A stretch of 64,000 nt of DNA from Membranihabitans marinus (GTDB lineage Bacteria; Bacteroidota; Bacteroidia; Chitinophagales; Saprospiraceae), in assembly GCF_021729155.1 (NCBI RefSeq), contig NZ_JAJQYA010000012.1:62001-126000 (forward strand). The letters run 5' to 3'. Below are positions 1 to 8,089 of the stretch, piece after piece (the stretch's first letter is position 1; every line of letters begins with the position of its first letter). The notes under the pieces were generated by a model. It made no database searches and was not told the DNA's origin. It saw nothing but the letters and a program-made list of their open reading frames with translations. Both the position numbers and the translations under genes were made by a program.

Positions 1-1137
1 ACTTCCTCCCACTAAATAAGGCAGATCTTCAGCTACAGCATTGATAAATACACTGTTGAGAGATCTGGTCGCCATGGCTTTTTGGTCGGCGGTGTATACG
101 GGCAATTTGTCGGCCCAATTTTCAGGCAGCTTTTGTTCCAAAGCCGCTTTAAATTCAGCTGCTTTTTCTGGATTTTTGGCTTCGTAGTCCGCTAGCAAAT
201 CATTCCATTTGCTTTCAGCTTCTAAACCATTTTTCCCGATTACACTAAAGTGTTCCATTACACCGTCGGGAATAAAGAATGGTTCTTGCGAAGGGAAATT
301 GTAAAATTCTTTGGTTTTTCTTATTTCTTCTTCACCTAGAGGAGATCCGTGAGCTGCTGAAGTGTCTTGCAATTCAGGGGCTCCATATCCGATATGGGTG
401 CGCAACAATATAAGTGTGGGTTTGTCGTCGTTTTGTTTTCCCTGTTTGATGGCATCGCCGATAGCGGCAATGTCGTTGCCTTTGTCTCCTAAATCAATGG
501 TTTCCCATCCATAGGCTTGAAATCTTTTGGCGATATCGTCGGTACAACTCAATTCTGCACTTCCTTCAATGGTTATTTCGTTGTCGTCAAATAAACAAAT
601 GAGTTTACCCAATCCAAAATGACCAGCAATTGATGCTGCTTCATGAGAAATTCCCTCCATTAAATCTCCATCTCCACAAAATACATATGTATGGTGATCT
701 ACTATATTGTGATCGGCAGTGTTGAATTTGGCTGCCAAATGTTTTTCTGCAATGGCCATTCCCACGGCGTGAGCCAGACCCTGTCCCAATGGACCCGTAG
801 TCGTCTCTACCCCAGCGGTGTGCCCGTGTTCTGGGTGACCTGGAGTCTTACTGCCCCATTGTCTAAAATTTTTTAATTCCTCCAATGACAAATCATAACC
901 AGTCAGATGCAACATACTATATATCAACATAGATGCATGTCCGTTGGACAATACAAATCGATCTCTATCAAACCAATTTGGATTATTGGGATTGTGTTTC
1001 ATGATGTTTCTCCAAAGCTCATAAGCTGCTGGGGCCAAAGCCATTGGCGTACCAGGGTGACCTGAATTTGCTTTTTGAACTCCATCCATAGAAAGTGTCC
1101 GGATAGTGTCGATCGATAGTTTAATGATTTGTTCCAT
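1..1137 (-). CDS. tkt: Transketolase, N-terminal 379 residues (runs off left edge)
   Basis: Thiamine-diphosphate enzyme of the non-oxidative pentose phosphate pathway, moving two-carbon ketol units between sugar phosphates in the cytoplasm. The reverse strand reads from ATG at 1137: MEQIIKLSIDTIRTLSMDGV, then the family signatures SGHPGTPMALAP, GPLGQGLAHAVGMA and the ThDP/metal-binding block CGDGDLMEGISHEAASIAGH, followed by LICLFDDNEITIEG and RTHIGYGAP. The frame is open to base 1, so the C-terminal part (pyrimidine-binding and C-terminal domains) lies outside the window. Full bacterial transketolases have about 660-680 residues, so a little over half is visible. It is divergent from the helicase gene across a 461-base gap. 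Nothing looks damaged. Confidence 0.96.
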   Translation of the reverse strand, partial: MEQIIKLSIDTIRTLSMDGVQKANSGHPGTPMALAPAAYELWRNIMKHNPNNPNWFDRDRFVLSNGHASMLIYSMLHLTGYDLSLEELKNFRQWGSKTPGHPEHGHTAGVETTTGPLGQGLAHAVGMAIAEKHLAAKFNTADHNIVDHHTYVFCGDGDLMEGISHEAASIAGHFGLGKLICLFDDNEITIEGSAELSCTDDIAKRFQAYGWETIDLGDKGNDIAAIGDAIKQGKQNDDKPTLILLRTHIGYGAPELQDTSAAHGSPLGEEEIRKTKEFYNFPSQEPFFIPDGVMEHFSVIGKNGLEAESKWNDLLADYEAKNPEKAAEFKAALEQKLPENWADKLPVYTADQKAMATRSLNSVFINAVAEDLPYLVGGS

Positions 1138-1598
1138 CTTGTAATTGGTATTTAAAAATTTAAAATGCCATCATCAGAGGGCTGATTTAAAAAAGCCACA
1201 ATTTATGGTTTCTTTTTTAAATTGTAATGATTGCCCTTGTAAAGTTTATATTTCACAATATCAGGTTTTTTAAATTTTAGGGTTAATAATGGCAATTTTG
1301 TTTTGATTTTATTAGCAATTGGATTTGATTTATTCTTATCGTGTTGTGAATTAGTTGTTTGTATCGGCAAAGCCTTTTTCGACCATTTAATTGTTGGGAA
1401 GTATTTTGAAGTTTTTCTGGCCTTATCTCGAATCTCTAATCCTTCTCCATCATCGTCCTGTTAGTTTTTTAACCAAAAAGTAAGCAAGTAATTCAAGTTA
1501 TTTATTTTAGTCAATTTTGGTATTTAAGTGAAATAGGAGATCTTTGAACTTGAGGAATCCATTTATTTATATTGATCAAATAGGGAAGAGGAAAAGCC
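1138..1598. other. Divergent intergenic region, transketolase / helicase
   Basis: AT-rich, with no convincing ORF or RNA gene. For the rightward helicase gene I see TTTG at 1516-1519, 19 bases, then GATCTTTG at 1539-1546. This is close to the Bacteroidota TTTG-N19-TAnnTTTG promoter with G for T at the first -7 base. No equally good element was seen for the transketolase gene. Confidence 0.5.
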
Positions 1599-3740
1599 AT
1601 GTCCAATTACGAACTAGATATTGCGAGAGAATTTGTGCAAAATACCGATCAGAATCTTTTTTTAACTGGAAAGGCAGGGACAGGTAAAACCACCTTTCTC
1701 AAGGAAGTTATTCACAAAATCCGAAAAAAATCTATCGTCGTCGCGCCTACAGGAGTGGCAGCCATCAATGCCGGTGGGACAACCATTCACTCCATGTTTG
1801 GCTTGCCGCTCAAAGCCTTTGTACCAGCCAATGATCCGGTGGATCACAATTTGGCCAATAATCTTTTCTCTCTCAGCAAACACTTTAGGTATCGCAGTGA
1901 AAAAAGAAATTTGTTGCGAGAATTGGAATTGGTAGTCATCGATGAAATATCCATGGTGAGGGCAGATATCTTGGATGCCATTGATTACGCATTGCGTTTT
2001 GTTCGACGGTCAGACCAAGCTTTTGGTGGTGTGCAGTTGATCGTGATCGGTGATCTCTATCAGCTTTCCCCAGTGATAAAACAAGATATCTGGTATCAGT
2101 TGCAGCCTTATTATAGGAGTGGGTATTTTTTTGATGCTTATAGTTGGAAAAAATCCAATCCTGTAATGATAGAACTCAAGCATATATATCGACAAACCAA
2201 TGCCGATTTTATTGCTATTCTCAATAGGGTTAGGGTGGGTAATCCTACAGAGGAAGATATTCAGAAATTAAATGAAAAATACGTGGCCCAAGAAGAGGAT
2301 ATTCCCTCCAATCATATTGTGTTGACTACCCACAACCAAAAGGCACAACAAATTAATCTCACTAAAATGAGAGCCCTCAATACCAAAGTCATGAAATACA
2401 AGGCTAGTGTTAAGGGCGACTTTAATGAAAATGCCTATCCAGTAGAATTTGTGTTGGAGCTAAAGATTGGGGCTCAAGTTATGTTTACCCGCAATGATAG
2501 CGAAGGCGGTAAATATTTTAATGGAAAGATAGGAGAGGTAGTCGACTTGAAGAAGGAAAGTGTCAAAGTAAAGTTCGACGATGGTGAAGTCATTGAGGTG
2601 GAAGCCATACAATGGGAAAATTATACCTATAAACTCAATCCCGAAACCAAGGAGGTAGAGCAAGAGAAGTTGGGCAGTTTTTCCCAGTTTCCCCTTCGTT
2701 TGGCCTGGGCCATAACCATCCACAAGAGTCAGGGTTTGACTTTTGAAAACGCAGTATTGGATTTGGGGAATTCCTTTGCTTATGGGCAGGCTTATGTAGC
2801 GCTGAGTCGATGTGTCGACCTCCAAGGTATATCGTTGAAATCTAAACTAAAATTGGAAAACATTAAAGTGGATCAGACCATATTGAGATATTCTGAGCAA
2901 GAGTCTCAAGTCGATTATGATCTACGGTTACACGCTGCCAAAGAAAAGTTTGCCGTTAAAGTCTTGCAAAAATATTTTGATTTTCATCCATTGAATTTAA
3001 AGTTTGAACAGTGGCAGAGCGAGATTAAGAAGAGAAAGGAAAACGATTTGCCGCCTTTTTCTTATTCCAAAATTGCTGGAGAAATTCAAGATATGCATAA
3101 TATTTCTCTTAAATTTTACGGACAATTGGATCTATACGCCCGTCATTTTATTTCTGAAGACGACATGATTCCATTAAAATCTAGGGTGCAGAAAGGGGTG
3201 GAATACTATAGTGATCGGCTTTATAAAAACTGTATTTCAAGTGTTACAGCCTTTTACGAAAAAATCGCTCACACCGCAGGAATGAAAAAAATCCAGCACA
3301 GTACCATTGATTTTTTGGCTGGATGTTGGGATTTGATGGATCGATTATATTCGGTTGAGTTCTATGGACAATCCCTCTATCAGGGTGAGCAATACAAGCG
3401 GCCGGAAGAATGGTCAAAAACCAATCTTGTCAAGGCCAAAAAGAAAGAAACCACAGCTGAGGTAAGTCTGAAATTGTTGCAAGGAGGTATGGGCGTAGAC
3501 GAAGTCGCTGCCCTGCGTCAATTGAAGGCTTCTACTATTGAGAGTCATGTATTGTCCCTATACAAAGAGAAAAAATTAGATATTCACCCCTTTGTAAGCA
3601 AAGAAAAGTTGGTCAATATTTTACCTTTTTTTGAAAATGGTAAAAAAGAAGAGACATTGACTGATATTCACAGAAAAATATCCTTTGACGTAAGTTTTTT
3701 TGAGTTGCGCATGGTGAGGGCTTATATGGAGAGACAATAG
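1599..3740 (+). CDS. Pif1/RecD-like superfamily 1 DNA helicase with C-terminal HTH
   Basis: ATP-dependent DNA helicase of the Pif1/RecD2-like class, probably acting in replication or repair. Visible motifs in order: Walker A GKAGTGKTTF near residue 24, VAPTGVAAINAGGTTIHSMF, Walker B VVIDEISMVRADILD near residue 112, motif III GGVQLIVIGDLYQLSPV, a small beta-barrel-like segment (residues 280-345), and the UvrD_C_2 block AWAITIHKSQGLTFENAV with YVALSRC. The C-terminal 200 residues end in a helix-turn-helix-like segment (LLQGGMGVDEVAALRQLKAS) like the HTH_40 domain attached to several Bacteroidota helicases and RecQ. The ATG at 1599 follows a purine-rich GGGAAGAGGAAAAG. It appears monocistronic and has 713 residues. 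The helicase class is firm; the substrate is inferred. Confidence 0.9.
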   Translation: MSNYELDIAREFVQNTDQNLFLTGKAGTGKTTFLKEVIHKIRKKSIVVAPTGVAAINAGGTTIHSMFGLPLKAFVPANDPVDHNLANNLFSLSKHFRYRSEKRNLLRELELVVIDEISMVRADILDAIDYALRFVRRSDQAFGGVQLIVIGDLYQLSPVIKQDIWYQLQPYYRSGYFFDAYSWKKSNPVMIELKHIYRQTNADFIAILNRVRVGNPTEEDIQKLNEKYVAQEEDIPSNHIVLTTHNQKAQQINLTKMRALNTKVMKYKASVKGDFNENAYPVEFVLELKIGAQVMFTRNDSEGGKYFNGKIGEVVDLKKESVKVKFDDGEVIEVEAIQWENYTYKLNPETKEVEQEKLGSFSQFPLRLAWAITIHKSQGLTFENAVLDLGNSFAYGQAYVALSRCVDLQGISLKSKLKLENIKVDQTILRYSEQESQVDYDLRLHAAKEKFAVKVLQKYFDFHPLNLKFEQWQSEIKKRKENDLPPFSYSKIAGEIQDMHNISLKFYGQLDLYARHFISEDDMIPLKSRVQKGVEYYSDRLYKNCISSVTAFYEKIAHTAGMKKIQHSTIDFLAGCWDLMDRLYSVEFYGQSLYQGEQYKRPEEWSKTNLVKAKKKETTAEVSLKLLQGGMGVDEVAALRQLKASTIESHVLSLYKEKKLDIHPFVSKEKLVNILPFFENGKKEETLTDIHRKISFDVSFFELRMVRAYMERQ

Positions 3741-3856
3741 GCTATCCTCGGCTAAATATTAATTTTTGACTTTGTTTATGGGGATTTCAATTAGAAAAGC
3801 CTACTTTTGCGGGCTATTGAGAATCAACAATTTAAAAAAAATTAATAACTTAGTTT

Positions 3857-4285
3857 ATGAGTATTGCTAAAAAAGGAGATACGGTAAAAGTACATTACAC
3901 CGGTAAATTGAAGGATGGATCAATTTTCGATTCTTCAAGAGAAAGAGAGCCATTAGAATTTCAATTAGGGGCTGGTATGATGATAGCCGGATTTGATGTA
4001 GCCGTTGATGGCATGGCAATAGGAGAGTCAAAAGTAGCGGAAATTCCAGCTGCTGAAGCCTATGGTGAAGCCAATGAGGAAATGATAATCACTATACCAA
4101 AAGATCAATTGCCAGGTGAGATAAAGCCAGAAGTAGGACAACAATTATCTATGCAACATCCAAGTGGGCAATCCATCCCTGTTGTGGTGACCCAAGTGGA
4201 AGCAGAAAGTATCGTTATTGATGCCAATCACCCCTTGGCAGGAAAAGATTTAATTTTCGATATCGAGTTGGTGAGCATCGGATAA
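3857..4285 (+). CDS. FKBP-type peptidyl-prolyl cis-trans isomerase (SlyD-like)
   Basis: Short cytoplasmic FKBP-fold prolyl isomerase and chaperone. MSIAKKGDTVKVHYTGKLKDG starts at residue 1 with no signal peptide. VHYTGKLKDGSIFDSS and LGAGMMIAGFDVAVDGM are the FKBP core. The segment AAEAYGEANEEMIITIPKDQLP opens the IF (insert-in-flap) domain typical of SlyD, and residues 95-125 complete it. The protein has 142 residues. It lacks the metal-binding His-rich tail of E. coli SlyD, as is usual for Bacteroidota homologues. TACTTTTG at 3802-3809 matches the TAnnTTTG -7 promoter element about 48 bases before the ATG. The gene stands alone and faces the S9 peptidase gene. Confidence 0.93.
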   Translation: MSIAKKGDTVKVHYTGKLKDGSIFDSSREREPLEFQLGAGMMIAGFDVAVDGMAIGESKVAEIPAAEAYGEANEEMIITIPKDQLPGEIKPEVGQQLSMQHPSGQSIPVVVTQVEAESIVIDANHPLAGKDLIFDIELVSIG

Positions 4286-4295
4286 TCCGATTTAA

Positions 4296-4455
4296 TACGA
4301 ACTACATTTTATAATGACGGAAAAGATTTCGAGAGTATTTGAAGTTTGACGAGGCTAAAAACACAGGCATAGCCGTAGCTACGGCGAGTATTTTAAACGA
4401 AGTAAAACTTCTAATAAATCGAAAGATTACCGTTAATTATAAATGTAATTCGTAT
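4296..4455. repeat. 160-bp imperfect palindrome (MITE- or REP-like element E)
   Basis: The left arm from TACGAACTACATTTTATAAT (4296) and the right arm ending in ATTATAAATGTAATTCGTA (4436-4454) are imperfect inverted complements. They meet at a perfect centre, GCCGTAGCTACGGC, at 4372-4385. Both arms can be followed all the way to the centre with mismatches and small gaps. A 43-base piece of the left arm recurs in inverted orientation at 62566-62608, and a right-end piece recurs at 29281-29308. Both sit at the right edges of repeat clusters. There is no ORF inside, so it is a non-autonomous element if mobile. It lies between convergent genes. Confidence 0.75.
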
Positions 4456-4468
4456 AATACCAACCTAT

Positions 4469-4572
4469 GGTCCTTATCCCTTGTGATGGTTAGTGATTTT
4501 TTGAATAGCTAACCACAGTATTTATCAACTTTTTTCTACCGATAAATCTCATATAGGATAAGGACTTTTTTT
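4469..4572 (+). ncRNA. Candidate structured RNA or terminator with three-way junction
   Basis: Three nested perfect helices are visible. P1 is GTCCTTATCC (4470-4479) with GGATAAGGAC (4556-4565). P2 is TGGTTAG (4487-4493) with CTAACCA (4509-4515). P3 is ATTTATC (4520-4526) with GATAAAT (4541-4547). The P1 3' strand is followed directly by seven T at 4566-4572, as in an intrinsic terminator read rightward. It overlaps the last bases of the leftward S9 gene. It could be an elaborate terminator for the FKBP transcript or the 3' part of a small RNA. No known RNA family was recognised. Confidence 0.45.
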
Positions 4573-6889
4573 ATGGCTTACAGTATTTTTGCAACCATTC
4601 ATCTTGTTCCCACAACATATGTAGAATCGATGATCTGGCTTGGTAGCCGTGACTTTCCTTGGGCAATAATACGAGTCTAGTTGTAGCGCCCACACTTTTC
4701 AAAGCCTCAAAATATCGTTTGCTTTGCATGGGGAAGGTTCCTGAATTATTGTCGTCTTCTCCGTGAATTAACAATATTGGAGCTTTTATTTTGTCTACAT
4801 GGTCAAATGGAGACATCTTGTGATAGGTCTCTTTGGCCTCCCAATAATTTCTTTGCTCGCTTTGAAACCCAAATGGAGTAAGACTTCTATTGTATGCACC
4901 ACTGCGTGCAATACCTGCAACAAATAATGAAGACCAAGTAAGTAGATTGGCTGCCATAAAGGCTCCATAACTATGACCACCCACTACTACTCGAGAAGGA
5001 TCTATTTGTGGCCATCTCGACATTGCGTCTATGGCAGCAGAGGCGTTTTCGACCAATTGTTCGATAAATGTATCGTTGGGTTCTTCATCTTCTACTCCGA
5101 TGATGGGAAAGGACACATCATCCAAAACAGCATAACCTCTAGTAGTCCAATAGATGGGAGAACCATACCAAGGGTAAATAAATTGATTTTTGGACGAGGT
5201 GATCTGTCCCGCAATATCTTTGTCCTTGAATTCATTGGGATAGGCCCACATAATTAGGGGGATAGAACGATGGGCTAACTTATCGTAGTTTTCTGGCAAC
5301 ATTAATGTAGCGTGGAGTTTTACCCCATCTTTTCTAGTATACTGTACTATTTCCTTGTGAATGACAGACAGTGATTCAAAGGGATTATTAAACTTTGTAA
5401 TTGCCTCTTCTTTCTCGTGGTCGAATATATTGGATTTGTAATAATTGGGAAATGTAGTTTGTCCTTCTTTTCTAATCAATACCCATCCTTTTTGAATATC
5501 AATAACCGCTGCAATTTGAATCAATAATTCTCCATCATCGTCCTCCCAGAGTTTAGTTTTTTTATCGGTAATAATATTCCATTTTTCGATAAATGGTTTT
5601 TGACCTTTGGAAGAATATCCTTCGCCCTGTAGAAATAATTCATCGATTTGACCGGCGACCACAGAGCGATTGTAGTGGTTCTTCTCCATTATAAAATGAC
5701 CGGGATCGCGGTATTTGTCTTGGAAGTCTCTGTCGATGATTTTCTTTGACAGCATCCTGCCTTTTTCATCGGGATATACAGCATAGGTCGCAGTGTTTCG
5801 ATTGTCCCACCAGTAGTCGGTAATTAGGGATAATTGATTTTTCCCCCACAGAATATGGCTAAATCGATTCGTCGTCTTAAAGTGAGAGATGGCGGGCTGA
5901 TCAAATGGAGCTGGCCATAAGAATATTTCGTCTCTAAATTCGGTATTATTCTCGGGATTGCCTTCGTCAAGAGCTTTGGCAAATACCAAAGTTGCCCCAT
6001 CATTGGGTTTCCAACCGATGGATCGCTTATAGGGGTGAACAGCCATAAATCCTTTGGCTAGGTTTTCCAAAATTGGAATGGAAGCTATGTTTTTAATCCA
6101 ATTGCCATCACTGGAGTACAAGTCGCTGTTCCTAGGGAATTTGGACACAGGTACAACGTAGGAAAATGGTTTTTGTATGGTATCAACTTTTACATATTGA
6201 CCATCAGGTGAAAATGATAGACCAGCGTACATATTGGGGTCTAACCATGGACTGATGTGACCTTCGAGGTCAATTTTGACCAACTGTGAGGTAATCAGTG
6301 TTTCAAAGTTAAAGGCATCGTATGGATCTTTTAATAGATCTTGGACAGTTCGATTATGAGATTTCTGGCCATTACTGGTCAATATGGTTGGACCAATGGG
6401 TTTTATAGTAGATTTGTCGATGAGTGATGGTCGGTCTGGTAATACTTGTAGGGCCATTACATACCGGCTGCAAGGTGACCATATATAGGGACTGCAAATA
6501 TTGGCATTGAGACTAGGGGAGGATATTTGTCGAGCCTCCATGTTGTCGATAGATATGACCCACAATGACAATCCCTCATCCTCAATTAAAGTAAAGGATA
6601 GATATTTTTCATCTGGTGACCATCTAATGTAGCCAATCTTCATTGATGAAGGCAGTCCAGTGACTTGATGTGTGGTTTTACTCTCAAGGTTTTTAATCTG
6701 AATTCCTGTAAAATACGATTCCCGACTGCTCATATTGAGTTTGGGATGAATCCGCAATCCTGCCAATTTCATTTCGACTTCCATTAACTCCGACAGCTCT
6801 TTGTAGTTTTTCCGGTCGAGCATGACTAAGTACTTGGCCTTGGAATCTATGCGAATGGCTGGTGGAAGAGGAGCGTCGGCAAGTTCCAT
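4571..6889 (-). CDS. S9 family prolyl oligopeptidase-like serine peptidase
   Basis: Serine peptidase of the prolyl oligopeptidase/dipeptidyl-peptidase superfamily, cutting small peptides. The N-terminal 500 residues are the beta-propeller gate; the C-terminal 250 are the alpha/beta hydrolase. The nucleophile is in GGHSYGAFMAANLL, the acid in HGEDDNNSGTFPMQ and the histidine in LPKESHGYQARS, so the triad is complete. 772 residues is near family length. Odd point: relatives begin with a signal peptide followed by a YQxPP block. Here YQVPPKEI is encoded just upstream of the ATG at 6889 and in frame, but a stop lies about 66 bases upstream with no ATG, GTG or TTG between. The signal peptide is therefore absent, and translation starts either at this ATG or at a rare start codon. 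Confidence 0.9.
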   Translation of the reverse strand: MELADAPLPPAIRIDSKAKYLVMLDRKNYKELSELMEVEMKLAGLRIHPKLNMSSRESYFTGIQIKNLESKTTHQVTGLPSSMKIGYIRWSPDEKYLSFTLIEDEGLSLWVISIDNMEARQISSPSLNANICSPYIWSPCSRYVMALQVLPDRPSLIDKSTIKPIGPTILTSNGQKSHNRTVQDLLKDPYDAFNFETLITSQLVKIDLEGHISPWLDPNMYAGLSFSPDGQYVKVDTIQKPFSYVVPVSKFPRNSDLYSSDGNWIKNIASIPILENLAKGFMAVHPYKRSIGWKPNDGATLVFAKALDEGNPENNTEFRDEIFLWPAPFDQPAISHFKTTNRFSHILWGKNQLSLITDYWWDNRNTATYAVYPDEKGRMLSKKIIDRDFQDKYRDPGHFIMEKNHYNRSVVAGQIDELFLQGEGYSSKGQKPFIEKWNIITDKKTKLWEDDDGELLIQIAAVIDIQKGWVLIRKEGQTTFPNYYKSNIFDHEKEEAITKFNNPFESLSVIHKEIVQYTRKDGVKLHATLMLPENYDKLAHRSIPLIMWAYPNEFKDKDIAGQITSSKNQFIYPWYGSPIYWTTRGYAVLDDVSFPIIGVEDEEPNDTFIEQLVENASAAIDAMSRWPQIDPSRVVVGGHSYGAFMAANLLTWSSLFVAGIARSGAYNRSLTPFGFQSEQRNYWEAKETYHKMSPFDHVDKIKAPILLIHGEDDNNSGTFPMQSKRYFEALKSVGATTRLVLLPKESHGYQARSSILHMLWEQDEWLQKYCKP

Positions 6890-6976
6890 AATTTCCTTGG
6901 GGGGAACTTGATAGGTGGATTCTTGATAATATTCTTCGATAGCTATATGTTTTTAATAAAGGATAGAGATAGAAGT

Positions 6977-7402
6977 TTACAGTTTATCTCGCCAAACCCG
7001 ATTTTCATTGATGACACTAGATCCATCGAGGTAAGTCATTAATAAGTTGTCGTCTTTGATCACAAACCTCATAATTAAGGTTCCATCGTCTAAGAACAGT
7101 CCTATTTGTTTGTTATTGGACAAATAATTGTATTGACCGCCGGTAGATTTTTCATTGAGGTGGTGTTCTGCAATCCGATCAACTTGGGATAAGAAAAATG
7201 TGCCATCCTCGTACAAAATTAAGTCGTTGTATATAGAATCGTATTCTAGGTGGTCGATGGACCCTGTATAATGATGGATTATTTTGGGACCCTCCCCAGT
7301 ATTTTGATTAGTTTCGGTTTGATTGGCACATGAAAAATAGGTTATAGAAAACAAAACTGCGATTGCTATGTAAGCAGTAGATTTTACAATGTTTCGTGTC
7401 AT
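6977..7402 (-). CDS. Small lipoprotein, NlpE-like
   Basis: 141-residue predicted outer-membrane or periplasmic lipoprotein. MTRNIVKSTAYIAIAVLFSI is a signal sequence ending in the lipobox ITYFSC (Cys25). The mature part (YDSIYNDLILYEDGTFFLSQ, then GGQYNYLSNNKQIGLFLDDG and DDNLLMTYLDG) has the strand pattern of Bacteroidota NlpE/META-like domains, but not the CxxC motif of copper-responsive NlpE. The resemblance is by eye only. It ends 87 bases before the S9 peptidase start and may share its transcript. Its role is unknown; envelope-stress sensing would be an inference from the family. Confidence 0.7.
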   Translation of the reverse strand: MTRNIVKSTAYIAIAVLFSITYFSCANQTETNQNTGEGPKIIHHYTGSIDHLEYDSIYNDLILYEDGTFFLSQVDRIAEHHLNEKSTGGQYNYLSNNKQIGLFLDDGTLIMRFVIKDDNLLMTYLDGSSVINENRVWRDKL

Positions 7403-7482
7403 TTATGAGGTATTTTAACGTTCTACCGGTATTAATTTTATTATAAAATGCAAAATTTACATTTATCTATACCAAGATGTAT

Positions 7483-7490
7483 TAACTTTG
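7483..7490 (+). promoter_or_regulatory. Bacteroidota -7 promoter element before DUF1573 gene
   Basis: TAACTTTG matches TAnnTTTG and lies 32 bases before the ATG at 7522, so transcription would start near 7497. A good TTTG at -33 is missing; TTTA occurs at 7462-7465 with 17-base spacing. Confidence 0.5.
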
Positions 7491-7521
7491 CGTTTTTAAA
7501 TCCGTACAAAATTAAGAAAAA

Positions 7522-8010
7522 ATGAAAATTAATTGGTTATTTATCTTTGTTATAATTTTGGGTCTAGGTGCTTGTAATTCAGGTAAAGATGCAGATTTAA
7601 GAGATGAAGCTCGTTCGAGCTTAGAGAATGCTACAGTGGTAACTCCAGGTGCGAGTGGCACTATGGCAGCTGAAGTGGATCCTTTTGGAGGACCTACGAC
7701 GACGGTAGAATTTGAAAGTAAAAGATACGATTTTGGTGATGTCGTTTCTGGTGATAAGGTAAAGAATGTATTTAAATTTACCAACACTGGAAGTGAGCCA
7801 TTGATTATATCTGATGTTAAGGCATCTTGTGGATGTACTGCTCCATCTTGGCCTAAAGAGCCTATTGCTCCAGGGGAATCATCTGAAATTGAGGCAATCT
7901 TTGACACCGCTGGTAAATCTGGTGCTCAAACCAAATCGATTACAGTTACAGCTAATACAGATCCGTCTTCTATCGTATTGATCTTAGAAGGATTGGTTGA
8001 AAAAAAATAA
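7522..8010 (+). CDS. DUF1573 lipoprotein
   Basis: 162-residue secreted lipoprotein. MKINWLFIFVIILGLGAC is a signal with lipobox LGAC (Cys18). A low-complexity linker (residues 20-60) leads to a DUF1573 Ig-like beta-sandwich: FESKRYDFGDVVSGDKVKNV, FTNTGSEPLIISDVKASCGC, then PIAPGESSEIEAIFDTAGK and TVTANTDP. The paired cysteines in SCGCTAP are the family hallmark. The function of DUF1573 is not established; the fold resembles ASPM-SPD-2-Hydin domains. The gene is monocistronic, with a promoter element just upstream and a strong terminator just downstream. Confidence 0.9.
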   Translation: MKINWLFIFVIILGLGACNSGKDADLRDEARSSLENATVVTPGASGTMAAEVDPFGGPTTTVEFESKRYDFGDVVSGDKVKNVFKFTNTGSEPLIISDVKASCGCTAPSWPKEPIAPGESSEIEAIFDTAGKSGAQTKSITVTANTDPSSIVLILEGLVEKK

Positions 8011-8040
8011 TTGGGGTTCATTCCCGAATTCCTAAAGTGC

Positions 8041-8075
8041 AAAAAGGTAGTCTTGTTTCAAGGCTACCTTTTTGT
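8041..8075 (+). terminator. Intrinsic terminator after DUF1573 gene
   Basis: AAAAAGGTAG at 8041-8050 pairs with CTACCTTTTT at 8064-8073, giving a 10-bp stem with flanking A and T tracts. It can work in either direction. Confidence 0.85.
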
Positions 8076-8089
8076 GTTTTTAAAATAGG

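Noticed and set aside
691-876. Short plus-strand ORF inside transketolase
   Set aside because: It is antisense to a clear conserved gene.
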